Source of the DNA: Isoperla grammatica
Lineage: Eukaryota > Arthropoda > Insecta > Plecoptera > Perlodidae
Assembly (NCBI GenBank): GCA_945910005.1
Contig: OX246741.1
Location: 10,774,669 to 10,838,668 of the forward strand
Direction of reading: 5' to 3'
Length of the DNA: 64,000 nt
Shown: positions 1 through 12,877 of the stretch, one piece after another
How the letters are laid out: every line of letters begins with the position of its first letter
Position numbering within the stretch: the first letter of the stretch is position 1
The notes under the pieces: generated by a model
What the model saw: only the letters and a program-made list of their open reading frames with translations
Told to the model about the DNA's origin: nothing
The model's database searches: none
Position numbers and translations under genes: made by a program

Positions 1-1638
1 TGCTGGCAACATACCTATACCCAATGTGGACTTCTGACTGGGTACCTATTAAAAAATTAGTCTTGTTAGTATGGAGAATAACTACCACTAATAAGTATAA
101 CAATTAAGATATAATTGAGAAAGGGCTATCCAAGACTACAAAGTAGGTATAACACATAGTAACCTACAAACAAAAAATGAAAAAATGTGCCAATGGGTAT
201 GAGTGGAGCAACTGATTCCAATAGCTTGCCTTTAAATAGAGTTGGCAAACCACGGTTCACTAATGGACGGTTTTTTAAAGGAGGCAGTGGTGGCTGGAAT
301 GCTCGCAACCTAAAAGGCCTAGATGGTTTTGGTATTTCACGCACTTCAACGAAAACTATCAAGGACAAACATCATTTGTGAAAAGGAAGGTATCTACTAT
401 CTAATGTTAAGGTGTAATTTTGGGTTTAGAGGGTTATTAGTACCAAAGCTTTTCTTTATCCTAGGCTATGATTAGGGCTCCATAAATTAAGTTAAATCTA
501 TAAATGCTAAATGTGAGAAAATTGGGCTTAGTGAATAACTTAATTTATCAAACTTTTGATAGGTTTGTGTAGGGGTTTAGTAGGCCCCTAGTACTTTTTA
601 GGTTTATTTATAAATACTAATTAATGCTAATTTTTTGAAAATAATTGCTACAGAACATAAACATTACTAATTTTATGGGGCCCTAGCCATGATGTTAGGA
701 CTTTGGCAAATAGTTCAACTCTTTTACAGTTCTACAGACTAAGCAGTTAATCAAAAGTAGCCCTACACACCCCAAAGTTTAACAGAAAATATTGGTAGGT
801 TGGAGCCTGTATCTTTTTGAGTTTACTTGGGTGCGTACAAATATTTTCCATTGACTCGGAAAAATCAATACTAAAATTTCAAACAATTGTTTGAAGCCAA
901 TGTAGAAAATGTGCCATACTTTTTATTTATAACTTGATGTTATGTAGGCCTATTGTTTTTTTATGGGACCTTAATAAATATCTATTCATAAATAAAACCC
1001 ATATGAATGTTTCTTGAAATTTTAGTTGTACAAAATAATTAGCGAGGTAGGCCATCTAGACCTACCCATCTACATCCTTTAATTTAAAAAAAGAAAAACT
1101 TTCCCTACTAATAACTTGCATGTCCCTCAAATTGAAGACTCTGGTTCTTGTGTAGCTCTGCCCGGCCTTATCCTTGGGTCTGTGACTATAAGTTGCTTAA
1201 CGGCATGTGTTGCGCCGTGAAGCAACTACACGCACACTTCAAGTGATCTGGTGTGGGGATCTTCAGAAAAATCTCAATTTGTGTACGAAACCTTTTTCTG
1301 TTTCATATCGTACAAATATTACCTTTGAAAATTAATATACCAGTACGTAGCTAAATAATAATATATGAAAAATGAAGAACAAAAATCAATTGGATAATGT
1401 TGAATCAATTATATCGATAGTTTCGGAAAATAACCGTATCGATCGATCGGTCCATAATGGGGTTGCAATTTATACGATGTAGAAGGGGGGTGATAAGGCT
1501 CTGGGCATTTTTAGATCACTGCTCTTTTATTGGTTTCACAACACGGATTAAATTGTAACTTAGGAAATATTCAGTCAGGGCACCATTCATAATGTTTTCT
1601 TATTGAAATAGCACTAATGCTATATGCCTCCATGAGTT
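1..1638. other. AT-rich flank, no confident gene
   Basis: Mostly AT-rich non-coding sequence. A plus-strand open frame at 193-381 (62 codons from its ATG, with a stop five codons before it) encodes a Gly/Arg/Lys-rich peptide containing GRFFKGGSGGWNARNLKGLD and ends in KDKHHL. Its composition is protein-like and it could be the last exon of a gene lying to the left. However, I see no good splice acceptor in front of it and do not recognise the family. The rest shows nothing definable apart from the poly(A) signal of the zinc-finger gene at 1531-1526 on the minus strand. Confidence 0.35.
1526..1531 (-). terminator. Poly(A) signal of zinc-finger gene A
   Basis: AATAAA on the minus strand, about 110 bp after the stop codon of the zinc-finger gene. 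It is the first canonical hexamer in the 3' flank. Confidence 0.5.
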
Positions 1639-3472
1639 CTAGGATCGATTTCCATCATGTGTTCGCATGTGCCGATTCAGTTTTGACTTAGTGTAAAACG
1701 ACTTTTCACACAACTGGCATAAGTAGGGTCGTTCACCGGAATGAATTCGTTTGTGAACCACAAGATGCTGGTTTTCAATGAACGATTTGGAGCACTGGTT
1801 GCAGCTGAAACGTTTCTCTCCTCTGTGATACCTCATGTGCCGTGATATTTCAGACTTTGTGAAAAAGGCACAACTACAGATCTCACAAGGAAATTGCTTG
1901 TCTCCTGTGTGAACTAGCTCGTGACGTTCCAACCCTGATTTAGTGAAAAAAGATTTTTTGCAAGTTGTACAGTAAAACTCGTTGATTCCCGTGTGCCTTT
2001 TCTCGTGCACCTTCAAGTTTGCGAGCGTTGTAAAAGTTTTGCTGCAGACATTACAAGAATATGGTTTTTCCTGTGTGTGAATTCTTTCGTGGGTATTTAA
2101 TCCGCTCTTCCGTAAGAAAGTTTTGCCGCACACATTGCAGAGAAAAGGTTTCACTCCGTTATGCTGATTTTCATGTGTTTTTAGGGCCGAAACACAAGGA
2201 AAGGTTTTATCGCACAAGCTACACGAAAAGGGACGTACACCGGAATGATATCGCAAGTGAGCATCGAGTTCGTTTTTTCGTGAGAAAGATTTCCCACACT
2301 CGTCACACAAGAAGGGCTTCTCGCCTATATGTATTACCTGATGTTTCTTTAAATGATCACGTTTTGTAAACGATTTGGAACAAATACTGCAATTAAAAAA
2401 TTTTAGTCTGCTTCTAGATGTAAACGAGCCAGTATGCCCTTGCCTAGGCCTCATTATTTTAATAATTGTGGGCAAACTTGGTATAAATCTGCGTTTTACA
2501 GTAGGCCTATTTGCTTGGTCAACAGATTCTTTATCGAGAGTTTTGCTAGCATTGCTTGGATGTTGCACTGATACGGGTAAGGTTCCGTCTTCAGATGATT
2601 CCACGTTGCAAACAATGACCATGTTTTCATTTTCTATTGTAGTTTCTTGTCTTGGATGTGGATGAATGGTATGATTTTCCGACAAATGTTTCGCATAGTT
2701 AATTTCCTTAACTACTTGATCTGGTTCATAAGATAATACCTATAACATAAGAACAACAGTTCTACAATAATTTTAGTAATTTCAACAATTACTCAATTTT
2801 CTTGTACCTCTGGGGCTTCAAAGAATGTGTCCTTTTAGAAAATGTAAATAAACTTGTCCCAAGTATTTGAATTGCTTGGCTTAACTACTTGAAGGGGTAA
2901 CTCGTCCAAGTTCTAGCAGCATATTGTTGATTAATTCTGCCAAGCCCACACAAACATTTAATACCAACAGCATAACAGTAGTTAGACCTATATTTACCTC
3001 AGAACTAGAGCTGTCTGTAAACATGCTTTTACTTTCTACAGACATGGGCATATTTCTTGAAATAGGCCTATGCCTATACTGACGTAATGTTGCATCTGAA
3101 CTTTGGCAGAGCAGCTTAAACTTGAAGTATCTGTCAACCTCTCGACAGCACCGTTGACATATCAAGGCAGGAAGCCCATCTCCTTCGAATATCTGTCAAA
3201 TTAAATAAATATTAGCCTACTTATTTAAGGTATGGGTCTAGGCCTAGGCCCTAGCTGGTAGTGGTTTCACAGTAGCCTAGGCCTAGGCTAGGACTAGACC
3301 ACAAGATCTACACTGGTGTATTTACCTCGATAGAAACAAGTGACATGATTTTTGTTTGAATTGGAATGGTGAATATTCGTGACATGTTTGGCACCTTCAT
3401 CAAACACAGTCTGCATATTTCGTCGAAGTTTAGCATTGTGGCTGCATTATAACCAGTGCCTGGAAGATCCAT
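1639..3472 (-). CDS. ZAD-domain C2H2 zinc-finger protein A (9 fingers)
   Basis: A nuclear DNA-binding protein, presumably a transcription factor. Three coding exons are 3472-3326, 3192-2998 and 2739-1639. All junctions are phase 0 (donors GAG/gtaaat twice; acceptors acag and atag) and the product is 480 residues. Residues 15-85 match the zinc-finger-associated domain (ZAD): EICRLCLM gives one CxxC pair (C20, C23) and LICQRC the second (C61, C64), followed by the typical aromatic and basic helix and SSDATLR. A low-complexity linker follows, then nine consecutive C2H2 fingers at about 229-476 joined by TGEKPF-type linkers. In known ZAD proteins this domain mediates homodimerisation. The start is the first ATG before EICRLC. 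An AATAAA lies 108-113 bp beyond the stop. Its nearest relative here is the gene at 35027-38213, with the same domain order, finger number and intron phases. Target DNA is unknown. Confidence 0.9.
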
Positions 3473-3900
3473 AGTATTGACCAAGGGATAGGCTATGAGA
3501 TAACTGATGATGTAGGCCTAGCTCTACTCAAAAAGCCATCCCAAGAGTCCTCCAAACCATTGCGTTTGTCCCAATGTCCAAACGGTCCAAACGAAACGTC
3601 AGGTCAGGTACGTGCAGGAAGCGCTGAGCGATGGCGGATCCGGATGGCCTTTATATCCAAAGAATATAAGAAAGATACTCCGTATATGTATTTCTTTGAT
3701 TTCCCATTCAAATTGACTGGCGGGAAGTACATAAAATATATTGTGTTTTTTTTTTTTTTTTTTTTATAAGCGAGTTAGTTGAGTCTCTAGATATATTTAA
3801 AAACTTACAACTAAGTAAGGAGACAATTTACATTTTTCAAACATGCATAACCAGTCCTATCTATGAAATTTTGTTTCCCTTCTAAAATTTGTGAATCAAG
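3473..3900. other. 5' flank of zinc-finger gene A
   Basis: Upstream region of the minus-strand zinc-finger gene. It includes an 18-20 bp T run near 3747. No TATA box or other defined element is recognisable, and no gene is seen. Confidence 0.4.
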
Positions 3901-4560
3901 TCTAGTGCAATAAGCAAAGTGGCTTTAAAATAACCTTTCGTCTGTGAATTGTTTCGATTGCCGACTTCGAAGTTTGTTTCAAATATTTAACCTTGATAGG
4001 CACAGGATTTTTCACAATGTCCGCCGACGTAGATAGCATTGCTCTCAATGTATGCATGTAAAAATGTCTGGTAATAAGCCGTTTTTTTAACTAGCTCTAA
4101 ATATCCAGTTTCAACAAATTGTCTTTAAAAAATCACATTTGATAGATCTTGATGGCGTAATCGCGAAAGAGTAAATTGTTTGTGAAAACAACGAGCCGTT
4201 TGACAGTTAAAAAATAAACCGGGTCCATGCACGGTGATGTATTGATATAAATGTGTGAATATGGTGGAACAAAAAAGAGTGGGTGTAACGGGTCTCGAAC
4301 CCCAGATCTCAAGTATTTGAAGCTACGACGTTACTGCGTACGCTATGCCTAGCGATAGAAGGAGCGTTGCTTACACTGGTAAATTAAACACTGGTCTCAA
4401 TGTATGGCATAGCATGTTGTCTTCAGATAGCTCGTCATCACGCCAACATTAAAACATGTTTCCCCGGCTAACCGTTAATGCAAGGCAAACATTAACAAGT
4501 TTCATGTATAGAGTAAGAATGTCCAATGGAGAGACTCTAATCATTAATATCTTAACCCTT
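3901..4560. repeat. Diverged edge copy of the 1.66-kb satellite
   Basis: This stretch aligns with the second half of the satellite unit but with many differences. Shared landmarks are the gatcgcgaaagagt-like segment (about 4161), the gtccatgcac segment (4222), the tRNA-like module (about 4278-4358), cactg-tctcaatg (about 4391) and the ttaaccctttaacaag junction. Decay at the array margin is typical of tandem satellites, where edge copies escape homogenisation. A further remnant of the module's tail (ttgctctcaatgtatgcatg) lies near 4038-4057. Confidence 0.8.
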
Positions 4561-5313
4561 TAACAAGAGACGCTACGCGTCGTCAAAGACGTGCTCGAAT
4601 ACACTCTGTTTTTTAGAATTATATTCTTTACGGCTATATTGTTTATTTGGGCGATCTTAAAGTTAATTCCCGAGGTAGAACGGAAAATTGTCTACTTTGA
4701 AAAAAATCATCGCCTCGCTATAATTGTTGTGAACGACGTCTGACGTCGCCGAAATTTTAAAGAATTTCTTGTCAAGTACCACTTTCGGTACCGATTGTGG
4801 ATGAACGGTGGTACCTAGTTAGTCGTAGCGTCGAACTTAAGGTCAGGAAGAATTCTTGGTGACGTAGTATGAGCGTCGGTAGCGTCGGTTTGCACAGGTC
4901 GTGGTGAGGCGACGCCAACTTCAGGTAACCAAAATAGTAGATTTTTTGAGGTTTTTATTTTTTCACGGGTAAACGGTTTGAGATTGAATTTTTTGGTTGT
5001 CAGTTCCTTCGTATTCATCGCTGTCTTGATATGTTTCGTATTTTTTTTAAAATAAATAAAATTAAAAATTTCAAAATTCTCCGATCGTGCTCTTCTGAGA
5101 CAAAATTTGAAATTTTGGGCGCCTGTATCTCAGTAAGTATGACCCCCAGCATATTTTCGTTTTCAGGATGTCTAGATAATTAACGCAAAAAAAAAAAAAA
5201 AAAAACAGAAACAAATTTGGGTCACACGGTTTTTTGCTACGAGCGCTTTAAAAATAAATTTCACCCATGTAAACCCTTCTCAACTTTTCTTGTCTGAATA
5301 TGGAAGAAAAAAA

Positions 5314-5388
5314 GACTGCCGGTTGCGGGTATCGAACCCCGGACCGCGAAAACACTAGTCGGCGTCGCTACTGCCTACGCCACGCCAC
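5314..5388 (-). ncRNA. tRNA-like module 1 of the satellite unit
   Basis: On the minus strand this reads with a TGGCGTAGGCAG A-box-like element and GGTTCGATACC as B box. The two starts are 44 nt apart, the spacing of a tRNA gene, and a run of seven T follows within about 5 nt of the end (GCAGTC then TTTTTTT). The T loop TTCGATA is flanked by only three good base pairs and no complete cloverleaf forms, so this is not an ordinary tRNA. It looks like a tRNA-derived Pol III unit or a SINE head. Homologous copies begin at 6979, 8644, 10308, 11972 and 17183. Transcription is inferred, not shown. Confidence 0.5.
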
Positions 5389-5768
5389 TCGATGGAAGTT
5401 GGATCGCTTACACTAGTACATAACACACTGCTCTCAATGAATGCATGTTTGTATCTCGATTCATTCTTATTGTAATTGTAACACCTAAGATAGATGGGTT
5501 TACGAACAGAGGGTCTCATTGGATTTAAAAAATATCCAAGAATACGATCTGAAGATAAAAACTCCGAAAATTGTGAAAAAAAACGGCTTCAAAGTTTTTT
5601 TACATTTTCGGAGTTTTGATCATCAGATCGTTTTGATTGATTGGTTGGTTGATCGCGAAAGAGTTAATCGTTTGTGGAAACAATGAGCCGTTTGACAGTT
5701 AAAAAAAAAAACGTGTCCATGCACGTTGATGCATTGATATAAATGCGTGAAAATGGTGGAACAAAAAA

Positions 5769-5840
5769 GGGTGGGTGTAACGGGTCTCGAACCCCAGACC
5801 TCGACCATGCTAAGCGGAGACATACCCCATACGCCATAGC
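5769..5840 (-). ncRNA. tRNA-like module 2 of the satellite unit
   Basis: On the minus strand this has a TGGCGTATGGGG A-box-like element and GGTTCGAGACC, a perfect B-box consensus. The starts are 44 nt apart and a six-T run follows after CACCC. The T stem again has only three strong pairs. Module 2 shares with module 1 the 5' flank in minus orientation: cattgagagcagtg, then a gtgtaagcg block, then the A box. The two are therefore diverged copies of one module. Copies begin at 7434, 9098, 10762, 12426 and 17637, and a decayed one spans about 4278-4358. Confidence 0.5.
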
Positions 5841-8800
5841 ACACGATGATAATTCCAGCGCTTACACAGGTACAAGACCCACTGCTCTCAATGTTGTGCG
5901 TTGTTCGGGGTATTCAGTTAGCTTAAATCATAACCTCCTATAGCCGTCTGAACTCCGGATACACATCCACAGAAAACACAGTTTTGGGACTTTCAAGACT
6001 TGACGTTGGGAACATCACTATAACCTCCTATAGCCGTCTGAACTCCTGATACACATCCACAGAAAACGTAGTTTTGGTACCCACGTTGGGAACATCACAC
6101 TGAAAAGCCAACATTAAAACATGTTTCCTCGGATTACCATTAATGCAAGGCAAACATTAACATGTCCAATGTATAGAGTAAGAATGTCCAATGGAGAAAC
6201 TCTAATCATTAATATCTTAACCCTTTAACAAGAGACGCTACGCGTCGTCAAAGACGTGCTCGAATACACTCTGTTTTTTAGAATTATATTCTTTACGGCT
6301 ATATTGTTTTTTTGGGTGATCTTAAAGTTAATTTCCGAGGTAGAACTGAAAATTGTCTACTTTAAAAAAAATTATCGCCTCGCTATAATTGTTGTGAACG
6401 ACGTCAGACGTCGCCGAAATTTTAAAGAATTTCTTGTACAGTACCACTTTCGGTACCGATTGTGGATGAACGGTGGTACCTAGTTAGTCGTAGCGTCGAA
6501 CTTAAGGTCAGGAAGAATTCTTGGTGACGTAGTATGAGCGTCGGTAGCGTCGGTTTGCACAGGTCGTGGTGAGGCGACGCCAACTTCAGGTAACCAAAAT
6601 AGTAGATTTTTTGAGGTTTTTATTTTTTCACGGGTAAACGGTTTGAGATTGAATTTTTTGAATGTCAGTTCCTTCGTATTCATCGCTGTCTTGATATGTT
6701 TCGTATTTTTTTTAAAATAAATAAAATTAAAAATTTCAAAATTCTCCGATCGTGCTCTTCTGAGACAAAATTTGAAATTTTGGGCGCCTGTATCTCAGTA
6801 AGTATGACCCCCAGCATATTTTCGTTTTCAGGATGTCTAGATAATTAACGCAAAAAAAAAAAAAAAAAAACAGAAACAAATTTGGGTCACACGGTTTTTT
6901 GCTACGAGCGCTTTAAAAATAAATTTCACCCATGTAAACCCTTCTCAACTTTTCTTGTCTGAATATGGAAGAAAAAAAGACTGCCGGTTGCGGGTATCGA
7001 ACCCCGGACCGCGAAAACACTAGTCGGCGTCGCTACTGCCTACGCCACGCCACTCGATGGAAGTTGGATCGCTTACACTAGTACATAACACACTGCTCTC
7101 AATGAATGCATGTTTGTATCTCGATTCATTCTTATTGTAATTGTAACACCTAAGATAGATGGGTTTACGAACAGAGGGTCTCATTGGATTTAAAAAATAT
7201 CCAAGAATACGATCTGAAGATAAAAACTCCGAAAATTGTGAAAAAAAACGGCTTCAAAGTTTTTTTACATTTTCGGAGTTTTGATCATCAGATCGTTTTG
7301 ATTGATTGGTTGGTTGATCGCGAAAGAGTTAATCGTTTGTGGAAACAATGAGCCGTTTGACAGTTAAAAAAAAAAACGTGTCCATGCACGTTGATGCATT
7401 GATATAAATGCGTGAAAATGGTGGAACAAAAAAGGGTGGGTGTAACGGGTCTCGAACCCCAGACCTCGACCATGCTAAGCGGAGACATACCCCATACGCC
7501 ATAGCACACGATGATAATTCCAGCGCTTACACAGGTACAAGACCCACTGCTCTCAATGTTGTGCGTTGTTCGGGGTATTCAGTTAGCTTAAATCATAACC
7601 TCCTATAGCCGTCTGAACTCCGGATACACATCCACAGAAAACACAGTTTTGGGACTTTCAAGACTTGACGTTGGGAACATCACTATAACCTCCTATAGCC
7701 GTCTGAACTCCTGATACACATCCACAGAAAACGTAGTTTTGGTACCCACGTTGGGAACATCACACTGAAAAGCCAACATTAAAACATGTTTCCTCGGATT
7801 ACCATTAATGCAAGGCAAACATTAACATGTCCAATGTATAGAGTAAGAATGTCCAATGGAGAAACTCTAATCATTAATATCTTAACCCTTTAACAAGAGA
7901 CGCTACGCGTCGTCAAAGACGTGCTCGAATACACTCTGTTTTTTAGAATTATATTCTTTACGGCTATATTGTTTTTTTGGGTGATCTTAAAGTTAATTTC
8001 CGAGGTAGAACTGAAAATTGTCTACTTTAAAAAAAATTATCGCCTCGCTATAATTGTTGTGAACGACGTCAGACGTCGCCGAAATTTTAAAGAATTTCTT
8101 GTACAGTACCACTTTCGGTACCGATTGTGGATGAACGGTGGTACCTAGTTAGTCGTAGCGTCGAACTTAAGGTCAGGAAGAATTCTTGGTGACGTAGTAT
8201 GAGCGTCGGTAGCGTCGGTTTGCACAGGTCGTGGTGAGGCGACGCCAACTTCAGGTAACCAAAATAGTAGATTTTTTGAGGTTTTTATTTTTTCACGGGT
8301 AAACGGTTTGAGATTGAATTTTTTGAATGTCAGTTCCTTCGTATTCATCGCTGTCTTGATATGTTTCGTATTTTTTTAAAAATAAATAAAATTAAAAATT
8401 TCAAAATTCTCCGATCGTGCTCTTCTGAGACAAAATTTGAAATTTTGGGCGCCTGTATCTCAGTTAGTATGACCCCCAGCATATTTTCGTTTTCAGGATG
8501 TCTAGATAATTAACGCAAAAAAAATAAAAAAAATACAGAAACAAATTTGGGTCACACGGTTTTTTGCTACGAGCGCTTTAAAAATAAATTTCACCCATGT
8601 AAACCCTTCTCAACTTTTCTTGTCTGAATATGGAAGAAAAAAAGACTGCCGGTTGCGGGTATCGAACCCCGGACCGCGAAAACACTAGTCGGCGTCGCTA
8701 CTGCCTACGCCACGCCACTCGATGGAAGTTGAATCGCTTACACTAGTACATAACACACTGCTCTCAATGAATGCATGTTTGTATCTCGATTCATTCTTAT

Positions 8801-11800
8801 TGTAATTGTAACACCTAAGATAGATGGATTTACGAACAGAGGGTCTCAATGGATTTAAAAAATATCCAAGAATACGATCTGAAGATATAAACTCCGAAAA
8901 TTGTGAAAAAAACGGCTTCAAAGTTATTTTACATTTTCGGAGTTTTTATCATCAGATCGTTTTGATTGATTGGTTGGTTGATCGCGAAAGAGTTAATCGT
9001 TTGTGGAAACAATGAGCCGTTTGACAGTTAAAAAAAAAACCGTGTCCATGCACGTTGATGCATTGATATAAATGCGTGAAAATGGTGGAACAAAAAAGGG
9101 TGGGTGTAACGGGTCTCGAACCCCAGACCTCGACCATGCTAAGCGGAGACATACCCCATACGCCATAGCACACGATGATAATTCCAGCGCTTACACAGGT
9201 ACAAGACCCACTGCTCTCAATGTTTTGCGTTGTTCGGGGTATTCAGTTAGCTTAAATCATAACCTCCTATAGCCGTCTGAACTCCGGATACACATCCACA
9301 GAAAACACAGTTTTGGGACTTTCAAGACTTGACGTTGGGAACATCACTATAACCTCCTATAGCCGTCTGAACTCCTGATACACATCCACAGAAAACGTAG
9401 TTTTGGTACCCACGTTGGGAACATCACACTGAAAAGCCAACATTAAAACATGTTTCCTCGGATTACCATTAATGCAAGGCAAACATTAACATGTCCAATG
9501 TATAGAGTAAGAATGTCCAATGGAGAAACTCTAATCATTAATATCTTAACCCTTTAACAAGAGACGCTACGCGTCGTCAAAGACGTGCTCGAATACACTC
9601 TGTTTTTTAGAATTATATTCTTTACGGCTATATTGTTTTTTTGGGTGATCTTAAAGTTAATTTCCGAGGTAGAACTGAAAATTGTCTACTTTAAAAAAAA
9701 TTATCGCCTCGCTATAATTGTTGTGAACGACGTCAGACGTCGCCGAAATTTTAAAGAATTTCTTGTCAAGTACCACTTTCGGTACCGATTGTGGATGAAC
9801 GGTGGTACCTCGTTAGTCGTAGCGTCGAACTTAAGGTCAGGAAGAATTTTTGGTGACGTAGTATGAGCGTCGGTAGCGTCGGTTTGCACAGGTCGTGGTG
9901 AGGCGACGCCAACTTCAGGTAACCAAAATAGTAGATTTTTTGAGGTTTTTATTTTTTCACGGGTAAACGGTTTGAGATTGAATTTTTTGAATGTCAGTTC
10001 CTTCGTATTCATCGCTGTCTTGATATGTTTCGTATTTTTTTAAAAATAAATAAAATTAAAAATTTCAAAATTCTCCGATCGTGCTCTTCTGAGACAAAAT
10101 TTGAAATTTTGGGCGCCTGTATCTCAGTTAGTATGACCCCCAGCATATTTTCGTTTTCAGGATGTCTAGATAATTAACGCAAAAAAAATAAAAAAAATAC
10201 AGAAACAAATTTGGGTCACACGGTTTTTTGCTACGAGCGCTTTAAAAATAAATTTCACCCATGTAAACCCTTCTCAACTTTTCTTGTCTGAATATGGAAG
10301 AAAAAAAGACTGCCGGTTGCGGGTATCGAACCCCGGACCGCGAAAACACTAGTCGGCGTCGCTACTGCCTACGCCACGCCACTCGATGGAAGTTGAATCG
10401 CTTACACTAGTACATAACACACTGCTCTCAATGAATGCATGTTTGTATCTCGATTCATTCTTATTGTAATTGTAACACCTAAGATAGATGGATTTACGAA
10501 CAGAGGGTCTCAATGGATTTAAAAAATATCCAAGAATACGATCTGAAGATATAAACTCCGAAAATTGTGAAAAAAACGGCTTCAAAGTTATTTTACATTT
10601 TCGGAGTTTTTATCATCAGATCGTTTTGATTGATTGGTTGGTTGATCGCGAAAGAGTTAATCGTTTGTGGAAACAATGAGCCGTTTGACAGTTAAAAAAA
10701 AAACCGTGTCCATGCACGTTGATGCATTGATATAAATGCGTGAAAATGGTGGAACAAAAAAGGGTGGGTGTAACGGGTCTCGAACCCCAGACCTCGACCA
10801 TGCTAAGCGGAGACATACCCCATACGCCATAGCACACGATGATAATTCCAGCGCTTACACAGGTACAAGACCCACTGCTCTCAATGTTGTGCGTTGTTCG
10901 GGGTATTCAGTTAGCTTAAATCATAACCTCCTATAGCCGTCTGAACTCCGGATACACATCCACAGAAAACACAGTTTTGGGACTTTCAAGACTTGACGTT
11001 GGGAACATCACTATAACCTCCTAAAGCCGTCTGAACTCCTGATACACATCCACAGAAAACGTAGTTTTGGTACCCACGTTGGGAACATCACACTGAAAAG
11101 CCAACATTAAAACATGTTTCCTCGGATTACCATTAATGCAAGGCAAACATTAACATGTCCAATGTATAGAGTAAGAATGTCCAATGGAGAAACTCTAATC
11201 ATTAATATCTTAACCCTTTAACAAGAGACGCTACGCGTCGTCAAAGACGTGCTCGAATACACTCTGTTTTTTAGAATTATATTCTTTTCGGCTATATTGT
11301 TTTTTTGGGTGATCTTAAAGTTAATTCCCGAGGTAGAACTGAAAATTGTCTACTTTATAAAAAATCATCGCCTCGCTATAATTGTTGTGAACGACGTCAG
11401 ACGTCGCCGAAATTTTAAAGAATTTCTTGTCAAGTACCACTTTCGGTACCGATTGTGGATGAACGGTGGTACCTAGTTAGTCGTAGCGTCGAACTTAAGG
11501 TCAGGAAGAATTCTTGGTGACGTAGTATGAGCGTCGGTAGCGTCGGTTTGCACAGGTCGTGGTGAGGCGACGCCAACTTCAGGTAACCAAAATAGTAGAT
11601 TTTTTGAGGTTTTTATTTTTTCACGGGTAAACGGTTTGAGATTGAATTTTTTGAATGTCAGTTCCTTCGTATTCATCGCTGTCTTGATATGTTTCGTATT
11701 TTTTTAAAAATAAATAAAATTAAAAATTTCAAAATTCTCCGATCGTGCTCTTCTGAGACAAAATTTGAAATTTTGGGCGCCTGTATCTCAGTAAGTATGA

Positions 11801-12877
11801 CCCCCAGCATATTTTCGTTTTCAGGATGTCTAGATAATTAACGCAAAAAAAGTAAAAAAAATACAGAAACAAATTTGGGTCACACGGTTTTTTGCTACGA
11901 GCGCTTTAAAAATAAATTTCACCCATGTAAACCCTTCTCAACTTTTCTTGTCTGAATATGGAAGAAAAAAAGACTGCCGGTTGCGGGTATCGAACCCCGG
12001 ACCGCGAAAACACTAGTCGGCGTCGCTACTGCCTACGCCACGCCACTCGATGGAAGTTGAATCGCTTACACTAGTACATAACACACTGCTCTCAATGAAT
12101 GCATGTTTGTATCTCGATTCATTCTTATTGTAATGGTAACACCTAAGATAGATGGATTTACGAACAGAGGGTCTCATTGGATTTAAAAAATATCCAAGAA
12201 TACGATCTGAAGATATAAACTCCGAAAATTGTGAAAAAAACGGCTTCAAAGTTATTTTACATTTTCGGAGTTTTTATCATCAGATCGTTTTGATTGATTG
12301 GTTGGTTGATCGCGAAAGAGTTAATCGTTTGGGGAAACAATGAGCCGTTTGACAGTTAAAAAAAAAACCGTGTCCATGCACGTTGATGCATTGATATAAA
12401 TGCGTGAAAATGGTGGAACAAAAAAGGGTGGGTGTAACGGGTCTCGAACCCCAGACCTCGACCATGCTAAGCGGAGACATACCCCATACGCCATAGCACA
12501 CGATGATAATTCCAGCGCTTACACAGGTACAACACACACTGCTCTCAATGTTGTGCGTTGTTCGGGGTATTCAGTTAGATCATAACCTCCTATAGCCGTC
12601 TGAACTCCGGATACACATCCACAGAAAACACAGTTTTGGGACTTTCAAGACTTGACGTTGGGAACATCACTATAACCTCCTATAGCCGTCTGAACTCCTG
12701 ATACACATCCACAGAAAACGTAGTTTTGGTACCCACGTTGGGAACATCACACTGAAAAGCCAACATTAAAACATGTTTCCTCGGATTACCATTAATGCAA
12801 GGCAAACATTAACATGTCCAATGTATAGAGTAAGAATGTCCAATGGAGAAACTCTAATCATTAATATCTTAACCCTT

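Larger units (their letters stand above)
4561..12877. repeat. Tandem array, five 1,664/1,665-bp units
   Basis: Units start at 4561, 6226, 7891, 9555 and 11219; the last ends at 12877. Spacings are 1665, 1665, 1664 and 1664 bp. Units are nearly identical, differing by scattered substitutions and one homopolymer length. Each unit contains, in order: a segment rich in gacgtc/cgtcg palindromes, an A-run of about 18 (interrupted in later units), tRNA-like module 1, a region with an inverted repeat around actccgaaaattgtgaaaa, tRNA-like module 2, and a direct duplication of about 85 bp beginning ataacctcctatagccgtct. Short open frames recur in every unit (for example a 67-codon one on the minus strand at 5018-4815). 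Because the units are homogenised, this conservation is not evidence of coding. No transposase, reverse transcriptase or rRNA gene was found in the unit. Confidence 0.95.

Noticed and set aside
2061..2665. Plus-strand frames opposite zinc-finger gene A
   Set aside because: Antisense shadows of the C2H2 exon.
4815..5018. 67-codon minus-strand frame conserved in every satellite unit
   Set aside because: Conservation is explained by homogenisation of whole units. No domain, and the frame crosses non-coding palindromes.
5743..5943. 66-codon plus-strand frame with GSRTPDL in each unit
   Set aside because: It is the translation of the tRNA-like T-arm complement (gggtctcgaacccc), a common false protein.
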